A stretch of DNA of 64,000 bases from Pseudomonas oryzicola (lineage in GTDB: Bacteria > Pseudomonadota > Gammaproteobacteria > Pseudomonadales > Pseudomonadaceae). Under the pieces are notes generated by a model. It searched no databases, was not told the DNA's origin, and saw only the letters and a list, made by a program, of their open reading frames with translations. This document shows, piece by piece, positions 1 to 10,405 of the stretch (position 1 is the first letter of the stretch; every line of letters begins with the position of its first letter). The stretch lies in the NCBI RefSeq assembly GCF_014269185.2, contig NZ_JABWRZ020000001.1, positions 3,125,001-3,189,000 of the forward strand, given 5' to 3'. Both the position numbers and the translations under genes were made by a program.

Positions 1-74
1 ACCGCCAGCAACGCGCCGCGGATGAGCAGCAACACGCCCAGATCAGCAACGTCAGCACCTTCGGAGCCCACTGA
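1..74 (+). CDS. C-terminal end of an unidentified protein (partial)
   Basis: Only the last 23 codons are in the window. The frame that starts at base 3 reads to a TGA at 72-74 and encodes a polar, Gln-rich tail ending in VSTFGAH. The stop overlaps the ATG of the next gene (TGATG), which is typical of translational coupling, so this is probably the upstream partner of the RidA-family gene in one operon. Too little is visible to name a family. Confidence 0.6.
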   Translation, partial: RQQRAADEQQHAQISNVSTFGAH

Positions 75-490
75 TGCCTACCCATACCCGCATCCGCATG
101 TTCAACACCAAGGCCACCTACCCCAACCAGACCCTGGACAACGACCTGTGCCAGGCGGTGCGCGCCGGCAATACCATCTATGTACGCGGGCAGGTCGGCA
201 CCGACTTCGACGGCAACCTGGTTGGCCTGGGGGACCCACGGGCGCAGGCCGAGCAGGCGATGAAAAACGTCAGGCAGCTGCTTGAAGAGGCCGGCTCGGA
301 GCTGTCGCACATCGTCAAGACCACCACCTATATCACCGACCCGCGCTTTCGCGAGCCGGTGTACAGGGAGGTGGGTAAATGGCTGAAGGGCGTGTTCCCG
401 ATTTCCACCGGGCTGGTGGTCGCCGGGCTGGCCCAGGCCGAGTGGTTGATGGAGATCGATGTGATCGCCGTAGTGCCCGACTCCGTCTGA
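74..490 (+). CDS. RidA/YjgF/YER057c family protein lacking the canonical arginine
   Basis: This 138-aa protein has the size and fold signature of Rid proteins, which hydrolyse reactive enamine/imine intermediates in amino-acid metabolism. The central GSELSHIVKTTTYITD stretch and the C-terminal MEIDVIAVV strand are characteristic. In E. coli RidA the catalytic Arg105 lies in FPARSC; the aligned segment here is FPISTG, so the arginine is replaced by serine. This points to a non-canonical Rid subgroup with another or no deaminase activity. The start overlaps the preceding stop, indicating an operon with the truncated upstream gene. The substrate cannot be read from the sequence. Confidence 0.85.
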   Translation: MPTHTRIRMFNTKATYPNQTLDNDLCQAVRAGNTIYVRGQVGTDFDGNLVGLGDPRAQAEQAMKNVRQLLEEAGSELSHIVKTTTYITDPRFREPVYREVGKWLKGVFPISTGLVVAGLAQAEWLMEIDVIAVVPDSV

Positions 491-545
491 CCGGTTTGAC
501 ACGGCCGCTCCACGGATTGCACATGCCCTGAAAACCCAACGGGAC

Positions 546-573
546 ATCGGGCGCCGCCCGCGCGGCGCCCGAT
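546..573. terminator. GC-rich hairpin between convergent genes
   Basis: An 11-bp perfect inverted repeat (546-556 with 563-573, extended by a 557/562 pair) lies between the convergent RidA and pgm genes. There is no T tract on either strand, so it is either a weak bidirectional terminator or a repeat element. Its 18-bp core is also present in both arms of the large inverted repeat at 26542-26752. Confidence 0.5.
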
Positions 574-592
574 CCGGCCGTGCATGCCCTGA

Positions 593-2230
593 TCAGGCGA
601 TCGCGGCGTCCACCAACAGCTGCGCTTCCTGCACCAGGCGCTGCAGGTGCGCCTCATCGATGAAGCTTTCGGCGTAGATCTTGTAGATGTCCTCGGTGCC
701 CGACGGCCGCGCGGCGAACCAGCCATTGGCGGTCATCACCTTCAGCCCGCCAATCGCCTGGCCATTGCCCGGCGCGTGGCTGAGGATCTGCACGATCGGC
801 TCCCCGGCCAGTTCGGTCGACTTCACCTGCTCCGGCGCCAGCTTGCTCAGCAGCGCCTTCTGCCGGGCATCTGCCTTGGCTTCGACCCGCGTGGCAAATG
901 GCTTGCCCAGCGCCGCGGTGAGGTCGGCGTAGGCCTGGCTCGGATTGCGCCCGGTGCGGGCGGTCATCTCGGCAGCCAGCAAGGCCGGGATCAGGCCGTC
1001 CTTGTCGGTGGCCCAGACCGAGCCATCGCGGCGCAGGAACGAAGCCCCTGCACTCTCCTCGCCGCCAAAGCCGAGCGTCCCGTCGAACAACCCTTGGGCA
1101 AAGAACTTGAAGCCCACCGGCACTTCGTACAACTCGCGGCCCAGGCGCTGGGTAACGCGGTCGATCAGGCCGCTGGACACCACGGTCTTGCCCACTGCGG
1201 CGTCACTGCGCCATTGCGGGCGGTGGCGGTACAGGTAGTCGATGGCCACGGCCAGGTAGTTGTTCGGCTGCAGCAGGCCATCCGGGGTGACGATGCCGTG
1301 GCGGTCATGGTCAGGATCGCAGGCGAACGCCACGTCGAAGCGCTCGCGCAGGCCGATCAGACCTTGCATGGCGTACGGCGAGGACGGGTCCATGCGGATC
1401 TGGCCGTCCCAGTCGACGGTCATGAAGCGGAAGGTCGGGTCGACCTCGGTATTCACCACTTCCAGGTCCAGCTGGTAGCGCTCGGCAATCGCCGACCAGT
1501 AACGCACCCCGGCCCCGCCCAGCGGGTCGACCCCCAGGCGCAGCTTGGCACCACGGATGACGTCGAAGTCGATGACGTTTTCCAGGTCGGCCACGTAGCT
1601 GCTGACGTAGTCGTGACGCTGAGTGGTGGCGGCCTGCAGCGCCTGGGCATGCGCCATGCGCTTGACCCCTGCCAGGTTCGCCGCCAGCAGTTCGTTGGCC
1701 TTGGCTTCGATCCACTTGGTCACGTCGCTGTCGGCCGGGCCGCCATTGGGTGGGTTGTACTTGAAGCCACCGCTCTGCGGTGGGTTGTGCGACGGGGTGA
1801 TGACAATGCCATCGGCCAGGCCCTGCACGCGGCCACGGTTATGGCAGAGAATGGCGTGGGACACGGCCGGGGTCGGCGTGTACTCGTCGTCCTTGGACAG
1901 CATCACCTGCACGCCGTTGGCAGCCAGCACTTCCAGGGCGCTGGCGGTCGCCGGTGCCGACAGGGCGTGGGTATCGGCGCCAATGAACAGCGGGCCATCG
2001 ATGCCCTTTTCCTGGCGATACAGGCAGATGGCCTGGGTGATCGCCAGGACGTGGTATTCGTTGAAACTCAATTCAAGCGAAGTGCCCCGGTGCCCCGAGG
2101 TGCCGAAGGCCACCCGCTGGGCCGCCACGGCAGCATCAGGGCGGCCGGTGTAGTAGGCGGTGAGCAGTCGGGGAATATCGACCAGCACGCTGGCCGGAGC
2201 CGGCTTGCCTGCCAAAGGACTGAGCGTCAT
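593..2230 (-). CDS. pgm: Phosphoglucomutase (alpha-D-glucose phosphate-specific)
   Basis: This protein interconverts glucose 1-phosphate and glucose 6-phosphate, feeding glycogen/trehalose and cell-envelope sugar synthesis. The 545 residues match the length of E. coli Pgm (546). Domain signatures appear in order: TSGHRGTS near residue 45, the phosphoserine loop ITPSHNPP with Ser147, the metal loop DPDHDR (Asp305/307/309), the sugar-specificity loop GGEESAG at 389-395, and the C-terminal phosphate-binding [12 protein letters not shown] near 508. The start is preceded by a GAGG ribosome site. It is transcribed divergently from the DUF1345 gene and stands alone as a transcription unit. Confidence 0.97.
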   Translation of the reverse strand: MTLSPLAGKPAPASVLVDIPRLLTAYYTGRPDAAVAAQRVAFGTSGHRGTSLELSFNEYHVLAITQAICLYRQEKGIDGPLFIGADTHALSAPATASALEVLAANGVQVMLSKDDEYTPTPAVSHAILCHNRGRVQGLADGIVITPSHNPPQSGGFKYNPPNGGPADSDVTKWIEAKANELLAANLAGVKRMAHAQALQAATTQRHDYVSSYVADLENVIDFDVIRGAKLRLGVDPLGGAGVRYWSAIAERYQLDLEVVNTEVDPTFRFMTVDWDGQIRMDPSSPYAMQGLIGLRERFDVAFACDPDHDRHGIVTPDGLLQPNNYLAVAIDYLYRHRPQWRSDAAVGKTVVSSGLIDRVTQRLGRELYEVPVGFKFFAQGLFDGTLGFGGEESAGASFLRRDGSVWATDKDGLIPALLAAEMTARTGRNPSQAYADLTAALGKPFATRVEAKADARQKALLSKLAPEQVKSTELAGEPIVQILSHAPGNGQAIGGLKVMTANGWFAARPSGTEDIYKIYAESFIDEAHLQRLVQEAQLLVDAAIA

Positions 2231-2444
2231 GCAAAAACCTCGAGTTCAACGGATGTTGGGGTTGGAGCGTGCAGTGTACTGAGAGTTGCGTGGGTGCGCG
2301 ATGGGCGGCAGCAAAGAACAGCTGCACAATGTCCGTGGCCGTCGCCCGCTCCCGCGGCGACCCGCAATTCATCATAATCGAGCCAATGCATCCCGCAGCG
2401 GATGCGCGACATCACCGTCTAGAGTAATTTGCCAGCGAGGCCAC

Positions 2445-3092
2445 ATGGCTTTCCACCGCCTGACCCACACCCACCCGCGCCTGACTGTCGCCACCCTGGC
2501 CGGCCTGCTCGGCGCCTGGCTGATACCTGCAGACGACACCGTTCAGCACGTCCTTGCCGGCTGGAACCTTGGTGTATGGCTTTACCTGCTGCTGGTGTTC
2601 TACCTGACCTGGAATGCCAACCCGGAAAAGGTGCGCAAGGTCGCCCGGGTCGAAGATGAAAATGCCGGCCTGGTCTTGCTCACCGTGTGCATCGCTGCGA
2701 TAGCCAGCCTCGCCGCGGTCACCCTGCAGTTGGTCTCCAGTCGTGGCCTGCAAGGCACAGCACTGGCTCTGCATTACCTCTACACCGGCCTGACCGTGGC
2801 CGGTTCCTGGTTGCTGATCGGCTGCATCTTCAGCCTGCATTACGCCCGGCTGTTCTACACCGCGCAACGGCATGAGCCGCCGCTGCGTTTTGCCGATGGC
2901 GAGCGCAACCCGGATTACTGGGATTTCCACTACTTCTCGTTCACCATCAGCATCGCGGTGCAGACCTCCGATGTCGGCGTCGCCGGGCGCGGCTTACGCA
3001 AGGTGGTGCTGGCGCATTCACTGGTCGGGTTCGTTTTCAACACCGCGATTCTCGGTTTCACCATCAACATCGCGGCAGGACTGCTGGGCTGA
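2445..3092 (+). CDS. DUF1345 family integral membrane protein
   Basis: A 215-aa protein with four to five hydrophobic segments: roughly residues 12-26, 42-57, 75-98, 108-130 and the C-terminal 188-212. The residues [20 protein letters not shown] and the C-terminal hydrophobic stretch are typical of DUF1345, a family of inner-membrane proteins without an assigned reaction. The ATG at 2445 was chosen over an in-frame start at 2286 because a GCGAGG ribosome site sits just before it and the extra upstream residues are not family-like. The function is unknown. The gene faces away from pgm across a 214-bp intergenic region. Confidence 0.85.
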   Translation: MAFHRLTHTHPRLTVATLAGLLGAWLIPADDTVQHVLAGWNLGVWLYLLLVFYLTWNANPEKVRKVARVEDENAGLVLLTVCIAAIASLAAVTLQLVSSRGLQGTALALHYLYTGLTVAGSWLLIGCIFSLHYARLFYTAQRHEPPLRFADGERNPDYWDFHYFSFTISIAVQTSDVGVAGRGLRKVVLAHSLVGFVFNTAILGFTINIAAGLLG

Positions 3093-3309
3093 CCGCACCA
3101 TTCGTCTGAAAAAGTGCCGACCGAACCTCGCAGGGAATGACGGAAAACACCGGCATGAGTGCGGCTATCCTGCCTGGAAAACGTTTGCAAGAAGGTGCCT
3201 CGGTGGCCGGCGTGGCGCACAAAGATGTGACCGCCATCATGCATTAGTACTTTTGTCGCATTGGCCAGCGAGCATTGCGTGTGGCAGGTGCTATGGTTAC
3301 CTTCCCGGC

Positions 3310-3327
3310 GGCCACAGCGAGGTGGCC
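3310..3327 (+). promoter_or_regulatory. Small hairpin in the leader of the DUF1652-like gene
   Basis: A 6-bp perfect stem (3310-3315 with 3322-3327, 6-base loop) lies 40 bases before the start codon and 28 bases before the AAGGAGG site. It could influence translation, but there is no further support. The rest of the 3093-3367 spacer shows nothing recognisable. Confidence 0.25.
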
Positions 3328-3367
3328 ACCCGCTCATCCACGTCCGGGTACGGACAAGGAGGCTGGC

Positions 3368-3628
3368 ATGAACAAAATGACGTTCCCCAACGCCTGCCAG
3401 GTGATGCGCTGGCATTTCCACCCACTGGGCTTCGAAGCCAGCATGGATGCGCCGCGCAGCATGGTCGCGCGGTTGTTCGACCGCGCCACCGGCGAAACCC
3501 TGCTGGCCATTGCCGGCATTCCCTGCGCGGCGATCATGGCCGCAGCGGACGTAGAGCGCATCATCGAAGCCGTCGAAGCGGAAATGGACGCCTTCATCCC
3601 CGCCATCCCCCTGCGCGATGCGGTCTAA
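3368..3628 (+). CDS. Small DUF1652-like protein
   Basis: This 86-aa cytoplasmic protein begins with an ATG preceded by a near-perfect AAGGAGG at 3356-3362, which decides the start over an in-frame codon at 3275. It has no signal peptide. The layout fits the small Pseudomonas DUF1652 family: an N-terminal amphipathic helix, a central beta region with RLFDRATGETLLAIAGI, and a C-terminal helix ADVERIIEAVEAEMDAF. That family has no assigned biochemical role. The gene ends with a 4-base convergent overlap with the cyclic-di-GMP gene that follows. The family assignment is from memory of its pattern and is moderately sure. Confidence 0.7.
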   Translation: MNKMTFPNACQVMRWHFHPLGFEASMDAPRSMVARLFDRATGETLLAIAGIPCAAIMAAADVERIIEAVEAEMDAFIPAIPLRDAV

Positions 3629-5715
3629 CCCACCGCCGTATTGCTCTCGCGCATGGCCTGCAACTTGCCCATGAACTGCTCGGCCGGCACTGGTTGGCCC
3701 AGCAGGTAACCTTGCAGCGAATCACAGCCCAGGCGGGTCAGGAAAGCCTGCTGCTTGTCGGTCTCCACCCCTTCGGCAACGATACGCAGGCCCAGCGCCT
3801 GGCCCAGCGCCACGATCGCTGAAACGATGGCCGCATCGTCGCTGTCCTGCTCCAGGTCGCGCACGAACCCGCGGTCGATCTTCAGCTCGTTGGCCGGCAG
3901 GCGCTTGAGATACATCAGGCTGGAGTAGCCGGTACCAAAGTCATCGATGGACAAGTCCACGCCCATGTCGGACAGGCGCTGCAGTACCGTCAGGCTGGCG
4001 TCGGCGTCGTGCATGGCGGTGGTTTCGGTAATTTCCAGGGTCAGGCAATTGGCTGGCAGGCCGGTCTGCTGCAAGGCCCGGGCCACGCTCTCGACCAGCC
4101 CGGCATGACAGAACTGGATGGCTGACAGGTTCACGGCCATTCGCCAGCCCTGATACCCCTGATCCAGCCACTGACGCATCTGCCGGCAGGCCTCGATGAG
4201 CACCCACTCACCGATGGGAATGATCAGGCCGGTTTTCTCTGCCAGGCCGATGAAACGGTCGGGCAGCAACAGGCCCTGCTGCGGGTGCTCCCAGCGCAGC
4301 AAGGCCTCGGCGCCGATCGGCTGGCACGCCTGGGCGTCGAACTTGGGCTGGTAGTGCAAGCGGAACTGGCGCAGCTCCAGCGCCTGACGCAGGTCCTGCA
4401 GCAGTTGCAGTTGCTGGCGGGCGTTACTGTTCATCGACGCATCGAAGAAGCTGTAGCCGTTCTTGCCGGCGCTCTTGACGTGATACATGGCGGCGTCGGC
4501 ATTACGCAGCAACTCGTGCTGATCCTGGCCGTTACCCGGGTACAGGACGATGCCCAGGCTCGCTGACAGCTGCAGGTCATGCTCGGCCACGCGGAACGGC
4601 CGTGACACCAGATTGACCTGCTTAACCGCCACGTCCACGGCATCGTTCGGTTCCTGCAATTCCACCAGCAACACGAATTCGTCACCGCCGATGCGCGCCA
4701 GCGTGTCCTGGCTATGCAGGTGACCACGCAGGCGGGCCGCCACGGCCTTGAGCAGTAAATCGCCGATGTGGTGGCCGAAGGCATCGTTGACCGGCTTGAA
4801 GCCATCCAGGTCGATGAACATCAAGGCAAAGCAACCGCCCTGCTCCGCCACCTTGGCGATAGCCTGTTCGATGCGGTCGGCCAGCAGGGTGCGGTTGGGC
4901 AGGTCGGTGAGGGTGTCGTGCAGGGCCAACTGGGTGAGTTCCTGGTTGGCCAGGGTCAGCGAACGGGCCAGCTCGGCGGTGCGCGCCTCGAGGCGGGCAT
5001 CCAGCACCGAAGTGAGCAAGGCGACGGCCAATACGGCCAAGGTAGTGATCAGCACCAGGTAGACCAGACCGTCGCCTTGCAAGCCTCCCCCCGCCAGCGC
5101 GCCGCAAAAGCTGCCCTCGGGAAAGTTCGCCGCGGCCATGCCGGTGTAGTGCATACCGACGATCGCAATCCCCATCACCACTGCCGCCAGGCCACGGATC
5201 TGCCGGACGTAGGGCGTGTGCTTGCGCAGGCGGAAGGCAATCCACAAGGCCGCTGCCGAGGCGCCCACGGCAATCAGCAACGAGGCGCCGAACAGGGTCG
5301 GGTCATAGTCGATACCTGGCAGCATGCGCAGCGCTGCCATGCCGGTGTAGTGCATGCAGGCAATGCCGGCGCCCATGACCAGCGCACCGAAGCCCAGTTG
5401 CACCCCCGGCAGACTCGGTTGGCTGACCAGCCACAGGGCAAAGCCCGACGACAATACGGCAATCAGCAGCGAAAACGCGGTCAGGCCCAGGTCATAGCCC
5501 AGGTCGATGGGCAGGCTGAAGGCGAGCATGCCGATAAAGTGCATCGACCACACGCCGATGCCCATGGCCAGTGCACCACCGCCCATCCACAGCAACGCAG
5601 CCCGGCCCGTTGCCGTGGCGATGCGGCCGGTCAGGTCAAGGGCGGTATAGGACGCCAGAATTGCCACGCACAGCGAAATCAACACCAGCGAAGAGGAGTA
5701 GCTACCGGTCAGCAT
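3625..5715 (-). CDS. MHYT-GGDEF-EAL cyclic-di-GMP turnover protein (MucR-like)
   Basis: This 696-aa inner-membrane protein carries an N-terminal MHYT sensor, whose seven predicted helices hold the conserved His/Met motifs MHFIGM at 58, MHYTGM at 121 and MHYTGM at 188. These are proposed to bind a metal and sense a diatomic gas. A GGDEF cyclase domain follows, with intact GGDEF at 343-347, and then an EAL phosphodiesterase domain with EALLRW at 470, DDFGTGYSS and EGVET. Both catalytic domains look intact. The inhibitory I-site position reads HSQD instead of RxxD, so product inhibition is probably lost. The architecture and length match P. aeruginosa MucR, which affects alginate and biofilm dispersal. 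Confidence 0.92.
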   Translation of the reverse strand: MLTGSYSSSLVLISLCVAILASYTALDLTGRIATATGRAALLWMGGGALAMGIGVWSMHFIGMLAFSLPIDLGYDLGLTAFSLLIAVLSSGFALWLVSQPSLPGVQLGFGALVMGAGIACMHYTGMAALRMLPGIDYDPTLFGASLLIAVGASAAALWIAFRLRKHTPYVRQIRGLAAVVMGIAIVGMHYTGMAAANFPEGSFCGALAGGGLQGDGLVYLVLITTLAVLAVALLTSVLDARLEARTAELARSLTLANQELTQLALHDTLTDLPNRTLLADRIEQAIAKVAEQGGCFALMFIDLDGFKPVNDAFGHHIGDLLLKAVAARLRGHLHSQDTLARIGGDEFVLLVELQEPNDAVDVAVKQVNLVSRPFRVAEHDLQLSASLGIVLYPGNGQDQHELLRNADAAMYHVKSAGKNGYSFFDASMNSNARQQLQLLQDLRQALELRQFRLHYQPKFDAQACQPIGAEALLRWEHPQQGLLLPDRFIGLAEKTGLIIPIGEWVLIEACRQMRQWLDQGYQGWRMAVNLSAIQFCHAGLVESVARALQQTGLPANCLTLEITETTAMHDADASLTVLQRLSDMGVDLSIDDFGTGYSSLMYLKRLPANELKIDRGFVRDLEQDSDDAAIVSAIVALGQALGLRIVAEGVETDKQQAFLTRLGCDSLQGYLLGQPVPAEQFMGKLQAMRESNTAVG

Positions 5716-5813
5716 TGGAAGGTACCAGCGACGGGCCAGGCCCGGAAAAAGCTGACGATTGTACTCAAGCTTAGGCGAAACGCACGGGGTTTTTGCGCCC
5801 GGCGAACACCAGG

Positions 5814-7301
5814 TCAGTCCTGCCTGGCAAAAGCCTGCCCGGCGTCCCAGCCACCGCCCAGCGCGGCAATCAGTTGCACGCTGGCCACCAGGCGCCCTTG
5901 CAGCAGGTTCAGCACGCTGCGCTCGTTGCTTAGCGCCGTGGTCTGCACATTCACCACATCCAGGTAGCCGATCAGCCCCGCGCGGTACTGGTTCTCGGTC
6001 AGGCGCAGTGACTCGCGAGCAGCATCCAGCGCCTCCTGGCGCACTGCTGCTTCATCGCCGTAGACCTTCAACTGTACCAGCAGGTTCTCCACTTCCTTGA
6101 AGCCGTCGAGCACGGTCTGGCGATACTGCGCCACGGTCTGGTCATACACCGCCACCGTGCGGTCCACCTCGGCGCTGCGCTTGCCGGCGTCGAACAAGCT
6201 CAGCGCCAGTTGCGGGCCCACCGACCAGTAGCGGTTGGGCAGTTCGATCCAGTTGTTGAAGCTGCTGCTGGAATAGCCACCATTCATGCTCAGGCTAAGG
6301 TCCGGGAAATACGCCGCCCGCGCCACACCAATGTTGGCGTTGGCCGCCATCACGTTGCGTTCGGCGGCGGCGATGTCCGGGCGCCGTTCCAGCAACTGCG
6401 AAGGCAGGGTAACCGGTACCTGCGGAAGAGCCGGTATGCTTTTGCTGTCGGCCAGGGTGAACTCGGCCGGGGCTTTGCCGAGCAACACGGCAATGGCGTT
6501 CTCGAACTGCGCGCGCTGCCAGACCAGGTCGATCAGGTCGGCCTGGGTGCTTTTCAGCTGGGTACGCGCCTGGGCCACCGCATCCGCGCCGGCGACACCC
6601 GCGCGGTACTGGTTCTGGTTCATCCGCAGCGAGCGCTCATAGGCCGCCACGGTGGCTTCGAGCAGGCGCTTCTGCTCGTCGATCACCCGCAACTGCAGGT
6701 AGTTCTGCACCAGTTCCGACTGCTGGCTGAGGCGGATCGAGGCCAGGTCGGCCAGGCTGGCTTCGGCACTGGCCTGGTTGGCATCGAGGGTTTCGCGCAG
6801 CTTGCCCCACAGGTCGATTTCCCAGCTGACGCCGAGCTGGGCGTTGTAGGTGTTGCGAATGCCGCTGCTGTTGTTGGACAGGCTGGAACTGGAGCTGCCG
6901 GTGCCCTGGGCCGAGCGGTTCTTGCCGACGCTCAGGTCGAGGCTGGGGAACAGTGCCGCGCGGCTACTGCGCACCAGCGCCTGGGCCTGGCGATACTGGG
7001 CCTCGGATTGCGCCACGGTCTGGTTGCTGCGGTTCAGTTCCTCGACCAGCGCATTGAGCCCGGCATCGCCGTAGATCTCCCACCAGGCCCCGCGGGCGAT
7101 GGCATCGGACGGCGCGGCCTGGGTCCAGCCTTCGGCGTGCTTGAATTGCGCCGTGCCGCTCATCTCAGGGCGGTGGTAATCCGGGCTCAGGGTACAGGCA
7201 CTGAGCAAGGCCACGCACAACCCGGCACCGAGCAGGCGTGAGCCACGCGCACGCGCCAGCACTTGCAGGGTTCGGTGAAGTGGGGTCTGGGCAAAAGTCA
7301 T
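5814..7301 (-). CDS. opmB: RND efflux outer-membrane lipoprotein OpmB (NodT/OprM family)
   Basis: The last gene of the efflux operon encodes the trimeric outer-membrane channel that joins the MuxBC pumps. The chosen ATG at 7301 overlaps the muxC stop (ATGA) and gives 495 residues; an upstream in-frame start at 7343 would lie inside muxC. The N-terminal signal ends in the lipobox LLSAC with Cys36. Two OEP repeats follow, each with the typical coiled-coil hairpin and the motif ENQYRAGLIGYLDVVN in the second. It is a TolC-type factor expected at the outer membrane. Confidence 0.95.
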   Translation of the reverse strand: MTFAQTPLHRTLQVLARARGSRLLGAGLCVALLSACTLSPDYHRPEMSGTAQFKHAEGWTQAAPSDAIARGAWWEIYGDAGLNALVEELNRSNQTVAQSEAQYRQAQALVRSSRAALFPSLDLSVGKNRSAQGTGSSSSSLSNNSSGIRNTYNAQLGVSWEIDLWGKLRETLDANQASAEASLADLASIRLSQQSELVQNYLQLRVIDEQKRLLEATVAAYERSLRMNQNQYRAGVAGADAVAQARTQLKSTQADLIDLVWQRAQFENAIAVLLGKAPAEFTLADSKSIPALPQVPVTLPSQLLERRPDIAAAERNVMAANANIGVARAAYFPDLSLSMNGGYSSSSFNNWIELPNRYWSVGPQLALSLFDAGKRSAEVDRTVAVYDQTVAQYRQTVLDGFKEVENLLVQLKVYGDEAAVRQEALDAARESLRLTENQYRAGLIGYLDVVNVQTTALSNERSVLNLLQGRLVASVQLIAALGGGWDAGQAFARQD

Positions 7302-10300
7302 AGCGGGGTATCCAGGGCGGCGTCGGTGCGCACGCCGCGCCAACGGTTGAAACGGTGACGCAGGCGGTCCAGGTACAGGTACACCACCGGCGTCGTGTAA
7401 AGGGTGAGGACCTGGCTGAACACCAGCCCTCCGATGATGGTCAGGCCCAGCGGCTGGCGCATTTCCGCGCCTTCGGCACGGCTCAGCAGCAGCGGCAAGG
7501 CACCCAGGATGGCCGCCAGCGTGGTCATCAGGATCGGCCGCAGGCGCAGCAGGCAGGCGCGGCGAATCGACGCCTCCGGGGACAGGCCCTGGTGACGCTC
7601 CAGCTGCAAGGCCAGGTCGATCATCAGGATCGCGTTCTTCTTCACCACGCCAATCAGCAGGAACAAGCCCAGTAGCGAGATCAGGCTGAACTCACCGCCA
7701 GTGACGTACAGTGCCAGCAAGGCGCCGACGCCGGCCGAGGGCAGTGTCGACAGAATGGTCAACGGGTGAATGTAGCTTTCGTAGAGAATACCCAGCACCA
7801 GGTATACCAGCACCAGTGCGCCAAGGATCATCAGCGGCTGGCCTTGCTGAGTCCTGGCAAAGGCATCGGCACTGCCACCGAGCTTGCCAATCACTTCCTC
7901 CGGCAGGCCCAGCTTGGCCACGGCATGCTCCAGCGCCACCATGGCCTGGTCGGGGCTGTAGCCTTCGGCGATGTCGAAGGCGATGCTTTCGGCAGCGAAC
8001 TGGCCTTCGTGGCTGACCCGGTCGTTGGCCAGGCTGTTCTGGTAATGGGCGATGGTCGACAGGGGCACGCGGGCACCGTCGGAGGTGATCACCTGCACCT
8101 GTTCCAGCGTGCTCGGGTCCCAGGCGTATTTGCGGTTGATCTCCAGCACCACCTGGTACTGGTTGAGGCTGTCGTAGATGGTGGAGATCTGCCGCTGGCT
8201 GTAGGCGTTGTTCAGTACGCTGGTGACCATGTCCATGTCGATCCCCAGGCGCTTGGCCTGGTCACGGTCGACCACCAGGGTGACCTGCTGGGTTCCGGCA
8301 CCGTCGCGGGCGTCGATGGCCGTCAGTTGCGGTAGCGCACGCAGTGCTGCCACCACCTTCGGGAACCATTCGCGCAAAGCGGCCAGATCGCCGCTTTGCA
8401 GGCTGTAGAGATACTGCGACGAGGTCTGGTCGCGACCGCCGCCGCCCAGTTGCAGGTCCTGGTCGGCCATCAGGAACAGCCGCCCGCCCGGCACCTTGGG
8501 CATTTCCTTGCGCAGGCGCTCGATCACCTTCTGCGCATCGATTTTGCGCTCGCTGATCGGTTTGAGGCGGACCAGCACCACGGCGTTGTTGGTGCCGCTG
8601 TTGCCGCCGATGAAACCGGCAACGCTCTGCACTGCCGGGTCGGCCAGCAAGGCGCGGCGGTAGATTTCCATTTTCGGCTGCATCACGCCGAACGACAGGC
8701 CGTCATCGCCGCGGATGAAGCCTATCAGCTGGCCGGAGTCCTGCTGCGGCATCAGCGTCTTCGGCACAACCACATACAGGGCAACGTTGAGGCCGATGGT
8801 GGCCAGCAGGCTGATCAGGGTCAGGCGCTTGTGACGCAAGGCCCAGCCAAGGCTGCGGTCATAGGCATCGACCATGCGCTGGTGCAGCTTGTCGCTCCAG
8901 CGCTGCAGGCGGCTCAGCTCGGCCCGGTGTGGCTTCAGCCAGCGGGCGCACAACATCGGCGTGAGGGTCAGCGATACCACCAGCGACACGATGATCGCCG
9001 CCGCCAGGGTGATGGAGAATTCCTGGAACAGGTTGCGCACGATGCCACCCATGAACAGGATCGACACGAACACTGCCACCAGTGACACGTTCATCGACAA
9101 CAAGGTAAAGCCCACTTCCCTGGCACCGAGGTAGGCTGCCTTCATCGGTGGCTGGCCGTCCTCGATATGCCGGGAGATGTTTTCCAACACCACGATGGCA
9201 TCGTCCACCACCAGCCCGGTGGCCAGGATCAGCGCCATCAGCGACAGGTTATTGAGCGAGAAACCACACAGGTACATGACTGCGAAGGTGCCCACCAGCG
9301 ACACCGGCACGGCCAGGCTGGGGATCAGCGAGGCGCGCAGGCTGCCGAGGAACAGGTACACCACCAGGATCACCAGCACCACGGCGATCAGCAGGGTATG
9401 CTCGGCCTCCTTCAGGGTGGCCTTGATCACCGGCGAGCGATCCATGGCCACGTTCAGTTGCACGCTGGCCGGCAGCAACGACTGCAGGGCTGGCAGTTGC
9501 GCCTTGATCTGGTCCACGGTTTCGATGATGTTGGCGCCGCTCTGGCGGTTGACCACCAGCAGTACCGCGCTCTGGTCGTTGAAGAAACCGCTGTTGTAGC
9601 GGTTCTCGACGCCATCGGTAACGCTCGCCACGTCGGACAGGCGCAGGATGGTACCGTTCTGCTGGCGGATCACCACCGGCTCGTAGTCCCTGGCGCTTTC
9701 CAGCTGGTCGTTGGCCCGCACTTGCCAGCTACGCTCGGCATCCTCGACGAAGCCCATGGGCCGACGCTGGTTGGCGTTGGATACCGCCGTGCGCACCTCG
9801 TCCAGCGACAGGCCGTACTGGTTGAGCAATTGCGGCTCGACAGCAATCCGCACCGCCGGCAGCGAACTGCCGCCGATCTGCACTTCCCCCACCCCCGACA
9901 CCTGGGCCAGGCTTTGCGCCAGGATGGTATCGGCCAGGTCGTACAACTGACCCTTCTGCAGCACCTGCGAAGTCAGCGACAGCACCATGATCGGTGCCTG
10001 CGACGGGTTGATCTTCTTGTAGGTGGGCATGCTGCGCATGCCGCTGGGCAACAGATTGCGGGTGGCATTGATCGCAGCCTGCACCTCGCGCGCCGCCCCA
10101 TCGATGTCGCGGCCCATCTCGAAGCCGATGATCACCCGTGTAGAGCCCTGGTTGGAGCTGCTGGTCAGCGTGGTCACGCCGGCGATGCTACCCAGCTTGC
10201 GCTCCAGCGGCGTAGCCACGGTGGAAGCCATGACCTCAGGGCTGGCGCCAGGCAGGTTGGCCGACACCACGATCACCGGGAAATCCATCTGCGGCAGCGG

Positions 10301-10405
10301 CGCCACCGGCAGCAGGCCGAAGCTGACCCCGCCCAGCAGCAGGATCGCCAGGCTCAGCAGCATGGTCGCCACCGGGCGACGGATGAACGGCCCGGACAGG
10401 TTCAT
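7298..10405 (-). CDS. muxC: RND multidrug efflux permease MuxC
   Basis: A 1035-aa inner-membrane proton/drug antiporter of the HAE1-like RND family, with twelve predicted helices and two large periplasmic loops. The first residues, [20 protein letters not shown], are typical. The proton-relay pair is present in TM4 as [11 protein letters not shown] near residue 400. It is the second of two different RND subunits in this operon. MuxABC-OpmB of P. aeruginosa works as a heteromultimer of MuxB and MuxC and exports aztreonam, macrolides, novobiocin and tetracycline (family knowledge). It overlaps both neighbours by 4 bases, indicating tight translational coupling. Confidence 0.95.
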   Translation of the reverse strand: MNLSGPFIRRPVATMLLSLAILLLGGVSFGLLPVAPLPQMDFPVIVVSANLPGASPEVMASTVATPLERKLGSIAGVTTLTSSSNQGSTRVIIGFEMGRDIDGAAREVQAAINATRNLLPSGMRSMPTYKKINPSQAPIMVLSLTSQVLQKGQLYDLADTILAQSLAQVSGVGEVQIGGSSLPAVRIAVEPQLLNQYGLSLDEVRTAVSNANQRRPMGFVEDAERSWQVRANDQLESARDYEPVVIRQQNGTILRLSDVASVTDGVENRYNSGFFNDQSAVLLVVNRQSGANIIETVDQIKAQLPALQSLLPASVQLNVAMDRSPVIKATLKEAEHTLLIAVVLVILVVYLFLGSLRASLIPSLAVPVSLVGTFAVMYLCGFSLNNLSLMALILATGLVVDDAIVVLENISRHIEDGQPPMKAAYLGAREVGFTLLSMNVSLVAVFVSILFMGGIVRNLFQEFSITLAAAIIVSLVVSLTLTPMLCARWLKPHRAELSRLQRWSDKLHQRMVDAYDRSLGWALRHKRLTLISLLATIGLNVALYVVVPKTLMPQQDSGQLIGFIRGDDGLSFGVMQPKMEIYRRALLADPAVQSVAGFIGGNSGTNNAVVLVRLKPISERKIDAQKVIERLRKEMPKVPGGRLFLMADQDLQLGGGGRDQTSSQYLYSLQSGDLAALREWFPKVVAALRALPQLTAIDARDGAGTQQVTLVVDRDQAKRLGIDMDMVTSVLNNAYSQRQISTIYDSLNQYQVVLEINRKYAWDPSTLEQVQVITSDGARVPLSTIAHYQNSLANDRVSHEGQFAAESIAFDIAEGYSPDQAMVALEHAVAKLGLPEEVIGKLGGSADAFARTQQGQPLMILGALVLVYLVLGILYESYIHPLTILSTLPSAGVGALLALYVTGGEFSLISLLGLFLLIGVVKKNAILMIDLALQLERHQGLSPEASIRRACLLRLRPILMTTLAAILGALPLLLSRAEGAEMRQPLGLTIIGGLVFSQVLTLYTTPVVYLYLDRLRHRFNRWRGVRTDAALDTPL

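Noticed and set aside
647..2377. 576-codon open frame antisense to pgm
   Set aside because: It is a shadow of high-GC coding DNA. The opposite strand has full phosphoglucomutase motifs, and the translated frame is His/Gln/Arg-rich without any domain.
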